The notes: a model not told the origin generated them from the letters alone. A stretch of 64,000 nucleotides of DNA from Eutreptiella sp. 'Long Island Sound 2002' (GCA_964036045.1 OZ038382.1:150982961-151046960), one strand, 5' to 3'. Counted from the stretch's first letter, positions 10,674-21,689 are shown. Program-made: numbers and translations.

Positions 10674-10930
10674 GCGTCCTAGGCTGTCGTGTGGACGACG
10701 TGTGCGCAGTGGGCTCCTTCGTGCGAAGATCTGCGTGCGCGCAGCCCGTTATGGTGAGTCGTTGTGGTCCTGGGGTGGGGGGTTCGAAGTAGGTCGTTGT
10801 GGTTGGTTGATCGGTTTTTGAATGGTAGAATCTTGGCGTTGCTGTGCGTTCGGGGGCATGTTCGCCGGCTGGCGTGGCGCGTCATGGTGTCGCCAACCCA
10901 TGGGGCGCCGTTCCCGCTTCGGCCCTTGCA
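10674..10930. repeat. 257-bp direct repeat, copy 2
   Basis: Partner of 7153-7409, 3521 bp away in the same orientation. The flanks differ, so the pair either bounds a unit like short terminal direct repeats or reflects two truncated copies of one element. Confidence 0.8.
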
Positions 10931-12039
10931 TGCCTGGCCGGTTCGGTGTTGGCCGGCTTGCCTGCGGTCTGTTCACTGTCGGGTGGTTTTTCTGCAGTTA
11001 GTTTGGTCGGTACCCGGTTGTGTCAGCCGCCTTCTGGTCGGTTTGTGCGTAGTGGGGTCAATTGCGCTGCAGCCCGCGCCGGTGTAGCCGGATGTCGTCT
11101 TCGTGGTCTTCTCGGTTTGTTCTTGGGTTTGCGGTGGCCCACCTGTCCGATGTGGTGCTTGTGTTGCAACCGGGGCGTGCCCGGCGCGTGGTGTTGGTTC
11201 GCCGTTGTCGTGGCCGCCCGGGGTCGGCTCGTCTGGGGTTGTGCGGTGGTCTGTATGGGCCCGGCCGGCCGCGTTTGGCCGCTGTAGGCTGTCCCCTACT
11301 TCATTTTCCTGTCGGATGTGTTGTGTCTTGGTTAGCCCGGTTGCGGCGTGTCCGCGCGTGTGGTCGTTGTGTTGTTGCCAGCACTTTGTTTGGTATGCCG
11401 TCGTCTTCGCCGCCCAATTGTCGGCTTGTCCTGCCGTCGGATGTGTTTGGCCGTGGTGGCCGTGTAGGGTCGGCTCCAGTTGTTTCAGTTGCGTTGGGCC
11501 AGCATGATACGTTTGGACTGTGCGCCGCCCCCCTATTGAGGGGCCAGTCCTCAGGTGGAGAAAAGTAGCGACAATTGGTATGACCGCTGAGAAAAGTTTT
11601 GAAATTCGGTACGACATGCCCTGTCCGCTCTGGAGGAAGTGCTACACGCACAACCCATCATGTGGTATTTCGCAGTGTCCTTCGACTGTCCTTTCTGGTT
11701 CGCTTGTGCTGATCTTATGCACACCCCCGTCCGTGGCAAGGCCCCTTCAGCCCCCCCTGGGTGCATCCCCGTGCTCCCCATGGGAGCCCCAGGGTGCTGC
11801 GCTTGCTCCGTGGTGCGGTGCCTGTGCTTGTGTTCGCCGGCCAGATGGTTCGGCCCGCTCGGTGCCGGGCCTGCGGTGTGCCGTATCGTGCCGTGTCTTG
11901 CGGGTCCGGTGGTGTGCGCGTCGGTGCCTCAGTGCAGTTCCCGGAGGTTAGGCAGGCCTGGCTTGTGCTGTGGTGTCGGGGCGTCCCGTTCGGCGCGGCG
12001 GGCTGGGCTCGGCATAACACTCCCGTATTCGCCGGCAGA

Positions 12040-12660
12040 TGTAAGATTTTTATAATCTTGTTATCGACTCTCTGAGTATTGGTCCTCTTCTCCGAAATAT
12101 TTTTTAAAAACTGGTTGTTCAATTTGGACGAAACTCCAACTCCTTTGCCCGAGGATGAGTCCTGTTACTTTGACTCAACACACAACAATGTGTGTAAAAC
12201 CAGAACCACTTTTGGAAATCCTTGAAGTCCTTTCTTGAATGTCGCGTGATTGTTTGCGAACGCACTCAAACCTCTTTTGATCGTCTACGACTCCTGCTGT
12301 TTGAAATCGTTTATCAAAATCCTTCAGAGTCCCAAGATGATCTCCAGACTCCTTCAGTCCCCTCACGGCGATGCATAACTCAAAATGACGAACAACATTT
12401 TGAAAACATTGATTCCTGTTCAAGGGAAGAATGATAATTTAATAATAAAGTATTAAAAACAAAATCATTCACAGAAGTCCCGTAAACATCTGTGCCTTTC
12501 TACAGGATGCTCTTACGTGTAATATGCGCCTGCGATCTTTGATGCACAACACACGCTCTCACCATCACTGTACATTACAGGACAAGGTAGAAATCAGTCC
12601 TCATTAACAATAAGTCTGATGGATTAACAATACGTCTGATGGCATTACTGTCCTATTACA
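12040..12660 (-). repeat. 3' LTR of copy A
   Basis: 621 bp, TG...CA ends on the element strand. Collinear with 14315-14935 and, inverted, with 28338-28958. Open frames inside it recur in all LTR copies and are not taken as genes. Confidence 0.8.
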
Positions 12661-13750
12661 CTCCCCTCGCAAGCTGAATCGTAGGGGATATGATTGGGCT
12701 GACGGTAAATAATATTAGCAGGGAAGCCCATCAGACTTGCATGAGATAGACACTCAGAAAGTGCCAAAGTAGACATCCTGCCCAGCCAAGGCTCAATGCC
12801 AAAGACGCAGGCCCCCAGCCAGGGCTCACAACCTGAGTCTGGAACTGCTGTACCGTGCACCAAATGGAAACAAGATAGCAAAAAAAAAAACTTCTGTATT
12901 CCAACGAAGTAAAAAAAACAGACTTTCGCCAGAGGAACACCGACGACAGTCGCCAATGCCAGCCAATATCAATCCTGCTCCTAAAACTATCAGGCTTTTA
13001 CTTCAGAGCATATTGAAAAATCAAATGTACATAATCACCAATGCCTGCACACACTGTCCCATGGCTGCTTGCAGCACCCAACACCGCTGAACCACAGAAA
13101 CACACACCATCTGCCATTAGCTGAGAAGAATCAACTTACTACACACTCCTGTCAACGACTAGTGACCACTAACGCAATGTTTGTGCCTACACACGCACCA
13201 CTGTTGAAAAAAGGGAAGGAGGCATCAATATGCACGCTGTGATTTCACACCCTGTACGCGTACATACCACTCGCATGCGGGGGATACAACACCAACGTTT
13301 TCCCACTTCACTCAGGAGGACATCTGAAAAAAAAATCATGCTGCGAAATCAGCGCTGTGGCGTCCCAAGCCATCAACGCCGCTGCCCAGGGCTTGGCCAC
13401 TCGCTAAGATGGCGAGGAAAAATGACACCAAGGCAGAAAATGCACGGACCACTACTTCAGCCAAATAACAGCTTATTGCCATCAATGCTAGGGCGTTCAT
13501 CGGGTGCATAGCGCTAACATACAAAGGCACGCGCCAAAACAGCGCACACACCACCAGTGGAATGGATATGAATGGATGAATTGATGGATGAATTGATGTA
13601 TCAATGAATAAATGAATGCAGGGATGAATGAGGGAATGAATGAATGAATGGATGAATCTCAGATTTAATAATATAATCAGCGAAAAAAATTCAAAACAGA
13701 CAAAGCGCAAAACCAACCCATCACTGACCTACTGCACTTATGACAGCGCC

Positions 13751-14312
13751 TTAGCTCCTGTGCTGAGCTCGTCGCCCACCTCGGCACATGGGCTTGGGCG
13801 TCCCTGATCGAAGACGCCTTACGCCGGACATTGACGGCGTCCTCTCTGCAAAAGGACCACGAGCTCCAGTAATCAAACTCAAACTCTGGGCACTCGCTGG
13901 CCCTTCTTCCGACGAAGGGGCGTCCTTCGAAGGCCCCTGAACAGCGCCAGAGCTTGCTTGCTGCTCACCAGCAGCGTCGGCGGCCTCCACAGCGGCGCAG
14001 CTGGCTGCTGCTGCAGTCACAGCCACCATGGCGTCTCGCATCTTCGTCAACGCGCTCGCAATCGCGGTAGGCACTTGGGCTCGCTGCCTGTCAATGGCAG
14101 CGAACCTCTGGCGCGCTCGTTGAACTGCGCTGTGCTCGCCTTTCACCGCCAACTTAGTGTAGCGCAGCTGGCGATCAACGCGCTTGTAGCGCTGCTCCAG
14201 TCGCAGATTGCGACTGCTGTACTCCTGGACTTCGTTCTGCAAGTCGTCCACGTCGTCCAGCGCTGCGTCGCGTTCTTTTCTATACCTCTCACAACGTTCG
14301 CGCAGCGTCAGT
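13751..14312 (-). CDS. Coiled-coil protein of LTR element A (N-terminus cut)
   Basis: Open from the LTR boundary to the stop at 13751. The N-terminal half is charged and heptad-like (RERCERYRKE, then LQNEVQEY and LEQRYKRV), so a coiled coil is likely. The middle is Ala-rich and helical, and the C-terminus is Ser/Arg-rich and basic, ending RRAQHRS. It is closely similar to the protein at 15632-16198. The start Met present in that copy (MSATLRE) is replaced here by the LTR junction. Position and charge suggest a Gag-like RNA-packaging role, but no capsid or zinc-knuckle motif is present. The function is inferred only. Confidence 0.6.
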
Positions 14313-14314
14313 TT

Positions 14315-14935
14315 TGTAAGATTCTTATAATCTTGCTATCGACTCTCTGAGTATTGGTCCTCTTCTCCGAAATATGTTTGACAAACTCGTTGTTCAGTTT
14401 GGACGGAACTCCAACTCCTTTGCCCGAGGGTGACTCCCGTTACTTTGACTCAACACACAACGATGTGTCTAAAACCAAAACCACTTTTGGAAATCCTTGA
14501 AGTCCTCTCTTGAATGTCCCGTGATTGTTTGCGAACGCACTCAAACCTCTTTTGATCGTCTACGGCTCCTGCTGTTTGAAATCGGTTATCAAAATACTTC
14601 AGAGGCCCATGATGATCTCCAGACTCCTTCAGTCCCCTCACGGCGATGCATAACTCAAAATGAGGAACAACATTTTGAAAACAGTGATTCCTGTTCAAGG
14701 GAAGAATGATAATTTAATAATAAAGTATTAAAAACAGAATCGTTCACAGAAATCCCGTAATCATCTGTGCTTTTCTACAGGATGCTCTTACGTGTACCAT
14801 GCGCCTGCGATCTTTGATGCGCGACACACGCTCTCATCATCACTGTACATTACAGGACAAGGTAGAAATTAGTCCTCATTAACAATAAGTCTGATGGATT
14901 AACAAAACGTCTGATGGCATTACTGTCCTATTACA
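14315..14935 (-). repeat. 5' LTR of copy A
   Basis: 621 bp, same length and ends as 12040-12660. The internal ORF begins directly at its inner edge. Confidence 0.8.
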
Positions 14936-15634
14936 AGGCCATCTGCCAAAACGAGCAAACCGCGGAGACCCCTGCCGCGACAAACCTGTGCCCCGTCTTC
15001 CCGATCCACCAGATCCGGGCGCTGGCGATTGGTGGGCAACTGCAGCCCGCCATCCGCACTGAGACGGAGACCCAAGCGGCACATGCAGCCCTTGTGCACG
15101 ATATCCTCAGTGCCCTCCGCAGCGCCCTCGTGCGGCGTGTGGGAAACCCCCTAGGGCCCTGAACCACCGCGTGCCCAAACCACGAACACACCCCCAGGAA
15201 CACGCGAGGCGCAACCATCGGGACCGCCACGCCCCGCCTGACACAGCAAATGCGGGTCCTACCCACCGTGGCCAATTAGCGGCCGTGCACCATACCAACC
15301 GAAGGAACGGGAGGGGCGCTGCGGCCGATATGCGACAACACACCGCCACGCACACGCGGCACAAGTCCCACACCGGCCACCCACCGACGAGGAGACGACA
15401 GGGCAACCCAGGGATTGCCTCGTCTCACCAGAGGCCCCGACAATGGACGTCAGACCTACGGCTACGGGACCGGCAATAAACCGCGACGACCCCGGGCAAG
15501 CCGGCCTTGCCCAGGAGAGCCCCCTCGAACAACCTGGCAACGCGCGACTGCGCAACACACTCCAGCAAAGCCTGTCGGTCGGACGCGCCAGCAAGGGTGC
15601 CGTGGAGCTGCCCGGCTTCCGAGTGCTCATCATG
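14936..15634 (+). other. GC-rich fragment with partial ORF
   Basis: About 700 bp of GC-rich sequence between copy A and copy C. A plus-strand frame (from the LTR edge to about 15163) encodes a mixed sequence with PIHQIRALAIGG and DILSALRSALVRR, plausibly a real protein fragment of a GC-rich element. No family is recognised. Confidence 0.35.
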
Positions 15635-16198
15635 TCTGCGACGCTGCGGGAACGTTGTGAGAGGTATAGAAAAGAACTCGACGCAGCGCTGAACGACGTG
15701 GAGGACTTGCAGAACGAAGTCCAGGAGTACAGGAGTTGCAATCTGCGACTGGAGCAGCGCTACAAGCGCGTTGATTGCCAGCTGCGCTACACTAAGTTGG
15801 CGCTGAAAGGCGAGCGCAGCGCAGTTCAACGAGCGCGCCAGAAGTTCGCTGCCATTGACAGGCAGCGAGCCCTAGTGCCTACCGCGATGGCCAGCGCGTT
15901 GACGAAGATGCGAGACGCCTTGGTGGCTGTGACTGCACGAGCAGCCAGCTGCACCGCTGTGGAGGCCGCCGACGTTGCTGGTGAGCAGCAAGCAAGCGCT
16001 GGCGCTGTTCAGGGGCCTTCGAAGGACGCCCCCTCGTCGAAAGAAGGGCCAGCGAGTGCTCAGAGTTTGAGCTCGATTACTGGAGCTCGTGGTCTTTTCC
16101 CAGACAGGACGCCGCCAATGTCCAGCATAAGCCGTCTTCGATCAGGGACGCCCAAGCCCACGCGCCGAGGTGGGCGACGAGCTCAGCACAGGAGCTAA
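15632..16198 (+). CDS. Coiled-coil protein of LTR element C
   Basis: 188 residues from ATG 15632 (MSATLRERCERYRK) to TAA at 16196-16198. The frame is also open upstream to 15443, but similarity to copy A begins at about 15635, so the upstream part is probably flanking sequence fused in frame. Domains: coiled coil (about residues 5-75), Ala-rich helix, Ser/Pro-rich linker, basic RRGGRRAQHRS tail. The two copies differ by scattered amino-acid replacements without stops, so the frame was kept during their divergence. Likely Gag-like; not proven. Confidence 0.65.
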   Translation: MSATLRERCERYRKELDAALNDVEDLQNEVQEYRSCNLRLEQRYKRVDCQLRYTKLALKGERSAVQRARQKFAAIDRQRALVPTAMASALTKMRDALVAVTARAASCTAVEAADVAGEQQASAGAVQGPSKDAPSSKEGPASAQSLSSITGARGLFPDRTPPMSSISRLRSGTPKPTRRGGRRAQHRS

Positions 16199-16344
16199 GG
16201 CGCTGTCATAAGTGCAGTAGGTCAGTGACGGGTTTGTTTTGCGCTTTGTCTGTTTTGAATTTTTTTCGCTGATTATATTATTAAATCTGAGATTCATCCA
16301 TTCATTCATTCATTCCCTCATTCATCCCTGCATTCAATCATTCA
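15635..16344 (+). mobile_element. Copy C: 5' half of a split LTR element
   Basis: Reverse-complement match to about 14311-13600 of copy A: the coiled-coil ORF, the TTTTTTTCGCTGATTATATT segment and an ATTC-rich microsatellite. It stops at about 16344, exactly where copy B resumes at 27393. There is no LTR at its 5' end, so the 5' LTR has been lost or replaced by the upstream GC-rich sequence. Confidence 0.75.
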
Positions 16345-16379
16345 CCCCAATGGGGTTTCCCTAATACGACCGTATTCCT

Positions 16380-16570
16380 GTAATACACGTATCCTGCTGT
16401 ATCCTGTCGTATCCCGCCGTATCCTGCCGTATCCTGCCGTATCCTGCCGTATTCTGCCGTATCCTGCCGTATCCTGCCATATCCTGCCGTATCCTGCCGT
16501 ATCTTGCCGTATCTGCCGTATACTGCCGTATCCTGTCTTCCCTGCCGTATCCTGCCGTATGCCAGTAACC
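16380..16570. repeat. 10-bp minisatellite (CCGTATCCTG)n
   Basis: Tandem copies with point variants; the same array type is at 27126-27368. On the minus strand it can be read as repeated GYGRIRQDTA-like peptides, an artefact. There are no unique spacers, so it is not CRISPR. Confidence 0.9.
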
Positions 16571-16618
16571 CAAACCTAACCCTAACCCCAACCTTAACCC
16601 TAACCGTAATCCTAACCT
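16568..16618. repeat. Interstitial telomere-like (CCCTAA)n repeats
   Basis: Degenerate CCCTAA units (CCTAACCCTAACCCC, CTTAACCCTAACC) directly next to the minisatellite. They suggest a TTAGGG-type host telomere, captured or used in repair. The sequence continues on both sides, so this is not a chromosome end. Confidence 0.7.
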
Positions 16619-16764
16619 GGAGTTTCAGTTAGTGGTAAAGGTCTCATAAACAGGCGGTGCCTTGCAGGTGTGCGGAACATATGTGATCTGACCTTGTATG
16701 AACCAATGCAAGTTGACCTTTCTTCATGCCATATGATGTGATGCCTTATAAGTTGATAGGATGT

Positions 16765-17185
16765 GGTTTTCGCAACGTGATGTGATGTGATGTGATGCAA
16801 TGTGGCATGACGTGATTCGATGTGATGTAGTGTGATCTCGTGTGGTGTGGTTTGGTGTGACATGATGCGATGTGATGTGATGTGACGTGATGAGATGCGA
16901 TGTGATCTGACATGACCTGACGTGACGTGACGTGACGCGACGTGACGTGACGTGACGCCACGTGACGTGACGTGACGTGATGTGATGTCATGTGGTGTGA
17001 TGTGATGGGATGTCATGTGATGCCATGCGATTTCATCTGATGTGATTTGGTGCAATGATATTTGAGTTGACTTGATGTGATGTGGTGTGATGTGGTGTGA
17101 TGTAATGTCATGTGTTTTAATGTGATGTGAAGTGTGTGACCATATTTGAATTGCCGTGATGTGGTGTGATGTGATGTGATGTGAC
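16765..17185. repeat. GTGAT/GTGAC pentanucleotide satellite
   Basis: About 400 bp of degenerate 5-bp units. A central stretch (about 16915-16980) is nearly pure GTGAC/CGTGA. Minus-strand ORFs here (HITSHHVTSRHV-like) are purely repeat-encoded. Confidence 0.85.
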
Positions 17186-17187
17186 TT

Positions 17188-17400
17188 GGTTCCTATTCGG
17201 AAACGTCTTCAAACCCACTGCAGCTTTTATCCTAACAAACAAAAATGTATTTCGAATTTTTTTTTTCCGAAACCGTTTTCAAACCCACTGCAGCTTTTAT
17301 CCTAACAAACAAAAATCCATTTCCAATTGTTTTCTTTTTGGAAGCGTTTTCAAACCCACTGCAGCTTGTATCCTAACAAACATAAATGTTTTTTCAAAAT
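17188..17400. repeat. About 75-bp tandem repeat, three copies
   Basis: Three units share TTTTCAAACCCACTGCAGCTT followed by TATCCTAACAAACA, at about 17206, 17277 and 17349. Between 17400 and 17813 I see only AT-rich sequence with poly-T runs and no gene. Confidence 0.8.
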
Positions 17401-17813
17401 ATGGTGTTCATTTTATCAAAACTGTTCAACCGTCTGGTTATTGAACCTCTGCATGTTTTTTTTTTATGTTCCCTGCTGTGCTGAAAGGTAAAAAAATGAC
17501 TTGCCACATAACCCGAACTGCCAACTACTTTCCTCCGTCATTGATCGGTGCACTCACAAAGCTGGGAAGGCACAGCGACATTACACTGAGCAGAGAGACG
17601 AATGGCCATTCGATGCGTGTGTCTGAAGAAGCTGCACTGTGGTGTATTCCACTGTGCGATAATATAAGTAATCAAAAATAAAAGAAGTTATAGACGTACA
17701 AAAATATATAGGTATACTGCTGCACTATGGTGCATGCCACTGTGCAAACAAAAAAAACAGATAAACAAAAAGAAACATTAAATATATTACCAAAATAGTG
17801 TACTTAGCTGACC

Positions 17814-19698
17814 TTAGTGGTCGCTGGCTGCATGCCAGGTGCAGATGCGGCTCCAGGGAAATCTTGTTCCATCGCCGAATTCAACAGCACCGCCACCGGC
17901 CAGGCCCTCGTACCAGCCTCCAATGAACATGACGTGCACCAATGATCCAGCTGCTGCACGTGGCTGCTCAGACCGCTCCACACGACGCTGCACTGTTGTG
18001 CACTTCCATTCCCGCTGTCGCAACCGCTCAGAGTCCAACAAAGCCACCGTTCTTGAAATCACTGCTGGCGCTCGTATCTGGGAGAATGTTGAATCAGGAC
18101 ACGCTGCTGGTGCACCAGGAGGATCTGCTGCTAGTTCACCAGGAGGATCCGGTGGCAACAGGTGCATGAAGGCTCGCAATCTGGCCTGTCGCATGGCATC
18201 CGGGTTTGTCAGTGGTCTTGTTGTGGATCCCAGAGAGAATCTTGCAGCTCCCGCTGCTGCCAGTATCACGCCTGCAGTACAAGCCCCTTCCAGCAGCAGA
18301 AATTCTTGCACAGCATCCTGAACAGCGCGGTTCCTGGGGCTATTCGCAGCAACAAAAACAGTATGATCCAGTGGGCACCGGCTGATCCTCCCTGCACACT
18401 CTGTGCAGATCGTGTGTCCACAAGGCAGAACTGCAGTGTTCAACAGAAAGCAATAGCTCACAATGCAGTGATAGTTCTTCTTCGGGGCTTCCACAATGTA
18501 CCGGCCGCTATCCGCCGAGTGCCCGCGCTCTGCTGGCGGCGGTTGCTGTAAGTCATCAAGCAAATTTGTGGTCTGCGCTTCTGCAAAATCAGCATCTCCA
18601 GATCGCCTGTCACCCGGGCGTCTGGGCAAGGAACTGCGCCGCGGAGCTGAACCCAACAGCCTCTCTAGGTAGGCCTCGACGGTCTCCTCTTCCGCATGAT
18701 CTGGTGGCAGGTCCTGTGTCCGCGGTGCTCGTGCTGAGAACGTCTGCGGCCGAGTCAACGGCTGCGGCTGAGTCAACGTCTCTGGCTGAGCAAGTGGGTT
18801 CTCATCAATCACAGAACTGGTGTCACTGTCCTGATTCTCATCCTCTTCATTCTGCGCGACGTGCCTCCGGCGAGGTTCATCCAAATGACCATTGCCAGTC
18901 CTCAATTCAAGGTGCGAGCTCTGTTGCATCAGTGGCACGTGGTGTGTGCCTGTGTCGAACTCCAGACTTTTTGTATTTGCTTGGCGTACAAGTTGCAAAC
19001 AGCTGTGCATAGGCAATTCGAAAGCTCAGGCAGTGCGGTGTGCACATTCCCTTGCTGCAGTTCTTTGGCACTGGCGCGTAGCATGTGCCACCCGGTGCCC
19101 TGCAGCGCCGCTGAGGTGCAGGACCACTGGTGGGGCGCCATGTCCCTGTGCTTGGCTGCCGGCCCACTGCAGTCGGACCCATGAGGTAGCTGGCCAGTGT
19201 GTGCTTCCGCCTCTCCAATAAGCTGGGGCCAAGACCAAGAGCGTGCACATCGGCAGACGCCTCCTTCTTGCTTTCACGCCCAGCCTTTTCCAATTCCTTT
19301 TGTTCTCGCCATGCAGGCGCATCCTGCAAACTGGTGACAAAGACATCAAACTCTATTTGATCGGCAGTGGTGGGCGTCACCCCTCTCTCAGACAGCATGG
19401 CCAGCCACAGTGATCTGGCAGTTTGTTTCCAGGTGTCCGACGGCAGATCACTGTAGTCCCAATACACGGCGTACCAATCATCATCACCAAGCAAACTGCC
19501 ATGTCCATGCAGCCCAATGCGCGCCGCTATCCATTGAGGCGTGTACTCGTTGGGCAGCACCTCGCAAATGCGCGTGACGTTTCTGCCAGTGCGGCTGAAG
19601 ATGCAAAGCAACAATCTTTTGAATGAATCCGTAGTTCTTTGCCCACGCACACGCCTCATGTTGGACGCCCTGCACAGAGGGGTGGAAGCGTGTACCAC
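17814..19698 (-). pseudogene. RING-finger protein gene, two overlapping frames
   Basis: Two minus-strand frames overlap at 18907-19016. The first (19698-18907, 263 aa) has a globular N-terminal part (PNEYTPQWIAARIG, DDDWYAVYWDYSDLP). The second (19016-17814) has an acidic Gln/Pro-rich linker. It then carries a RING-type motif with CGHTICTEC and CPLDH (C3-x-H-x2-C-x2-C-x6-C-x2-D). It ends in a C-terminal segment with IGGWYEGLAGG. RING domains of this kind usually serve ubiquitin ligases. The last ligand is Asp and the first Cys pair has C-x4-C spacing, so metal binding is uncertain. The frame change may be a frameshift mutation or an unrecognised intron. Its place inside the 11-kb insertion suggests a captured or element-encoded gene. 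Confidence 0.55.
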
Positions 19699-19945
19699 AG
19701 CGTGAACCCTTGTAGCGGCGTCGCCTTATATGATGGACGCCCTGCACAGAGGGGTGGAAGCATGTACCACAGCGTGGACTCTTGTAGCGGCGTCGCCTCA
19801 CGTTGGAAGCCCTGCACACAGGGGTGGAAGCGTGAACCATAGCGTTAACCCTTGTCGCGGCGTCGCCTCATATGATGGACGCCCTGCACACAGGGTTGGA
19901 AGCGTGTACCACATCGTGAACCTTGTCGCATTGTTGGCGGTGCTC
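19660..19945. repeat. About 72-bp tandem repeat upstream of the RING gene
   Basis: Four units of GGACGCCCTGCACAGAGG...GCGGCGTCGCCT, diverging slightly. They cover the 5' end of the RING-gene ORF, whose first residues (MVHASTPLCRAS) are encoded by a repeat unit, so that start may be artefactual. Confidence 0.85.
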
Positions 19946-20599
19946 TCATCCGCCGCACTGAGACTCATTAAGAGTGGAGGACCATCAGGCGCCTTTCACG
20001 TCACTTGGCCCGGCTCGCAAGAATCATGGATGGCAGCGCTTCAGGGACACTCCTTAAGAGTGGAGGACCATCAAACACCTTTCCGGCCAAGAGCCATGGA
20101 TTGCTTCGTTGCCCTCACTGTTGATTTCATAGACAGCACATATCTGAGACAATGAAAGAAGAATGTTAATCATTAGTTATATTAGCATTATTAGAATATT
20201 TTTTATGCTGTTGGTATCTCGTTTCTGCACTGCTCAATCATTTAAGTTCTTCAGTCCTTAAGTCTTGAAGTTTACGTGGATTTCTATGGATTGTTCTGAT
20301 AGCGGCGCCTCCCCGCATTGCGCTCCACTTGCAGCAATGCCGCTCATGAATGCCACCGGGTACAGAATGGGATTTCTGCTGTTCCTGGTGGCAAATTCCA
20401 TTTTCACATTAGAGGAGTTTGCAATTACAATCTCTTTCCTGCGATTGGGGTACAGCCAGATTGCATGAGCGAGGACATTGGGATTTGGTCGGGACTACTG
20501 TATCCAAGTACTACGTGACGTGTCACAACGGGCTCACCTCACATAGGATTTTATGACGTCCAAAAATCCCAAAACCTGCAATATAAAAAAAAACATCCT

Positions 20600-21110
20600 T
20601 TTAAGTAGTTAGCATGCTGTAAATTGTGTTCGGGCGATCTGTGTCCCCATACACCATCTGTTTTTGCATCCAGCACCCTCAAAATAGGGGTGGGGAGGTC
20701 TTCAACTGCTTGGCTGAAGCCAAAAAACACAATTTTTCACCAAAAAGCGGCCATTTTTTGCCGTTTTTTTCCATGAAAAATGGCAAATTTTGGTGCATAC
20801 GCATGCTGTAAATTGCGTTATCGTTATCTGTGTGCCCCTACAACCTGCTTGTTAGCATCCAGCACCCTCAAAATAGGGGGAGGGGTTTTTCAACCGCTTA
20901 TCTGAAGCTAAAAAAACTCAATCTTTGACCAAAAAAAGGCCATTCTTGGCCGTTTTTTTCATGAAAAATGACAAATGTTGGTGCATACGCATGCTGTAAA
21001 TTGTGTTTTCGTGATCTGTGTCTGCCTAGAACATGCTTTTTCGCATCCAGCACCCTCGAAATAGGGGAGGGGTGTCTTCAAATGCTTGTCTGAGGCCGAA
21101 AAACTCAATT
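20600..21110. repeat. 190-bp tandem repeat in the TIR element
   Basis: Three units beginning near GCATGCTGTAAATTG, each with CCAGCACCCTC(A/G)AAATAGGGG and a CATGAAAAATG motif. The short element at 45750-46289 has about one unit of this type. Confidence 0.85.
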
Positions 21111-21670
21111 TTTGGTTGGGGATGTGTGAAGACAGCATGTCACGGGAGTTCGGGCTGAGTGTTGAGTTGGAAGTAACAAAGACCATAGCTTCAAGAAAAG
21201 GCAGGCGTGGTGTTACAGCCTCCAACGTGAGGTTCATACGGATAGTTTCAGTAAGTCGGCGCAATACCTGTGCAATACACTCGTTCACGGATGTGTGTTG
21301 CAGAAAACTCTGGAGAACCAAGACCAGGAAATCATCCCGATATCTAACAATGGGGGGTAGGGAAGAAGAGTTCAAGTCAATTTCTTTTATAGCTACGACC
21401 ATGGAAGCGTATTGGGCGGAGGTGGACCCACCAATAGCAGTTCCCAGGGCTTGTGCGAAAATTGACGAGCACATCACAAAAGTGTCGTTGAACATGAGAT
21501 CCCAGAAAACGAAATGCAAGACGTGGTGGAACGAAAATTTGTAGAATGCCAGGACGGGATTGGTCGCTAGCTATACAGTCCACGCCCTTGATACCACCCT
21601 TGTGTACGAAAAACTTTACCCGATCCTCGCGGATAATGTGGGAGTTGTCTTGTTGGGTTCCACAAACCAT
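21080..21670 (-). pseudogene. Penelope-like reverse transcriptase fragment
   Basis: The minus-strand frame ending at 20959 has an RT signature. DLMFNDTFVMC is followed by AQALGTAIGGSTSAQYA, equivalent to the 'Q-x2-GTAMG' block of Penelope-like and related RTs. The catalytic box is RYRDDFLVLV, and LPFLEAMVFV matches the 'FLD' block that follows. Upstream sequence (to about 21670) continues in another frame, so there is at least one frameshift. No GIY-YIG endonuclease is seen. The frame runs into the 190-bp repeats, which truncate it. Penelope-like is my best placement; a group-II-like RT is the alternative. Confidence 0.6.
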
Positions 21671-21689
21671 TCAGGTTGGTAATCACGAC

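Larger units (their letters stand above)
6585..12039. repeat. GC-rich repeat block, mostly without identifiable genes
   Basis: Strongly strand-asymmetric (G/T-rich on plus) with homopolymer runs, for example around 8505-8540 and 10200-10660. Long ORFs on both strands are compositional. It holds 257-bp direct repeats (7153-7409 and 10674-10930), a third diverged relative at about 6890-7065, and a (GGTA)n tract at 7408-7427. One minus-strand ORF (9784-10164) has plausible coding composition. The block resembles the GC-rich retroelement E/D further right and is probably several truncated copies in minus orientation, but I found no shared motif that proves it. Confidence 0.5.
12040..14935 (-). 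mobile_element. Small non-autonomous LTR retroelement (copy A)
   Basis: Two 621-bp direct repeats, minus-oriented, flank 1654 bp. On the element strand the LTR starts TGTAATAGGACAG and ends CTTACA (TG...CA). The downstream LTR is preceded by a polypurine stretch GCGAGGGGAG. The internal part encodes one coiled-coil protein and no RT, integrase or protease. No primer-binding site is visible next to the 5' LTR, and flanking 5-mers do not match as a target duplication. Best described as a TRIM/LARD-like element. The same sequences form copy C/B at 15635-16344 and 27393-28958. Confidence 0.75.

Noticed and set aside
12175-12423. 82-codon ORF repeated at 14450-14698 and counterpart in the third LTR
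   Set aside because: Lies inside the LTR in all three copies, and the opposite strand is equally open. Conservation is explained by LTR identity.
16568-16618. Telomere
   Set aside because: Short, degenerate and internal; unique sequence continues on both sides.
16612-17055. 147-codon His/Thr/Ser ORF on the minus strand
   Set aside because: Encoded entirely by the GTGAT/GTGAC satellite.
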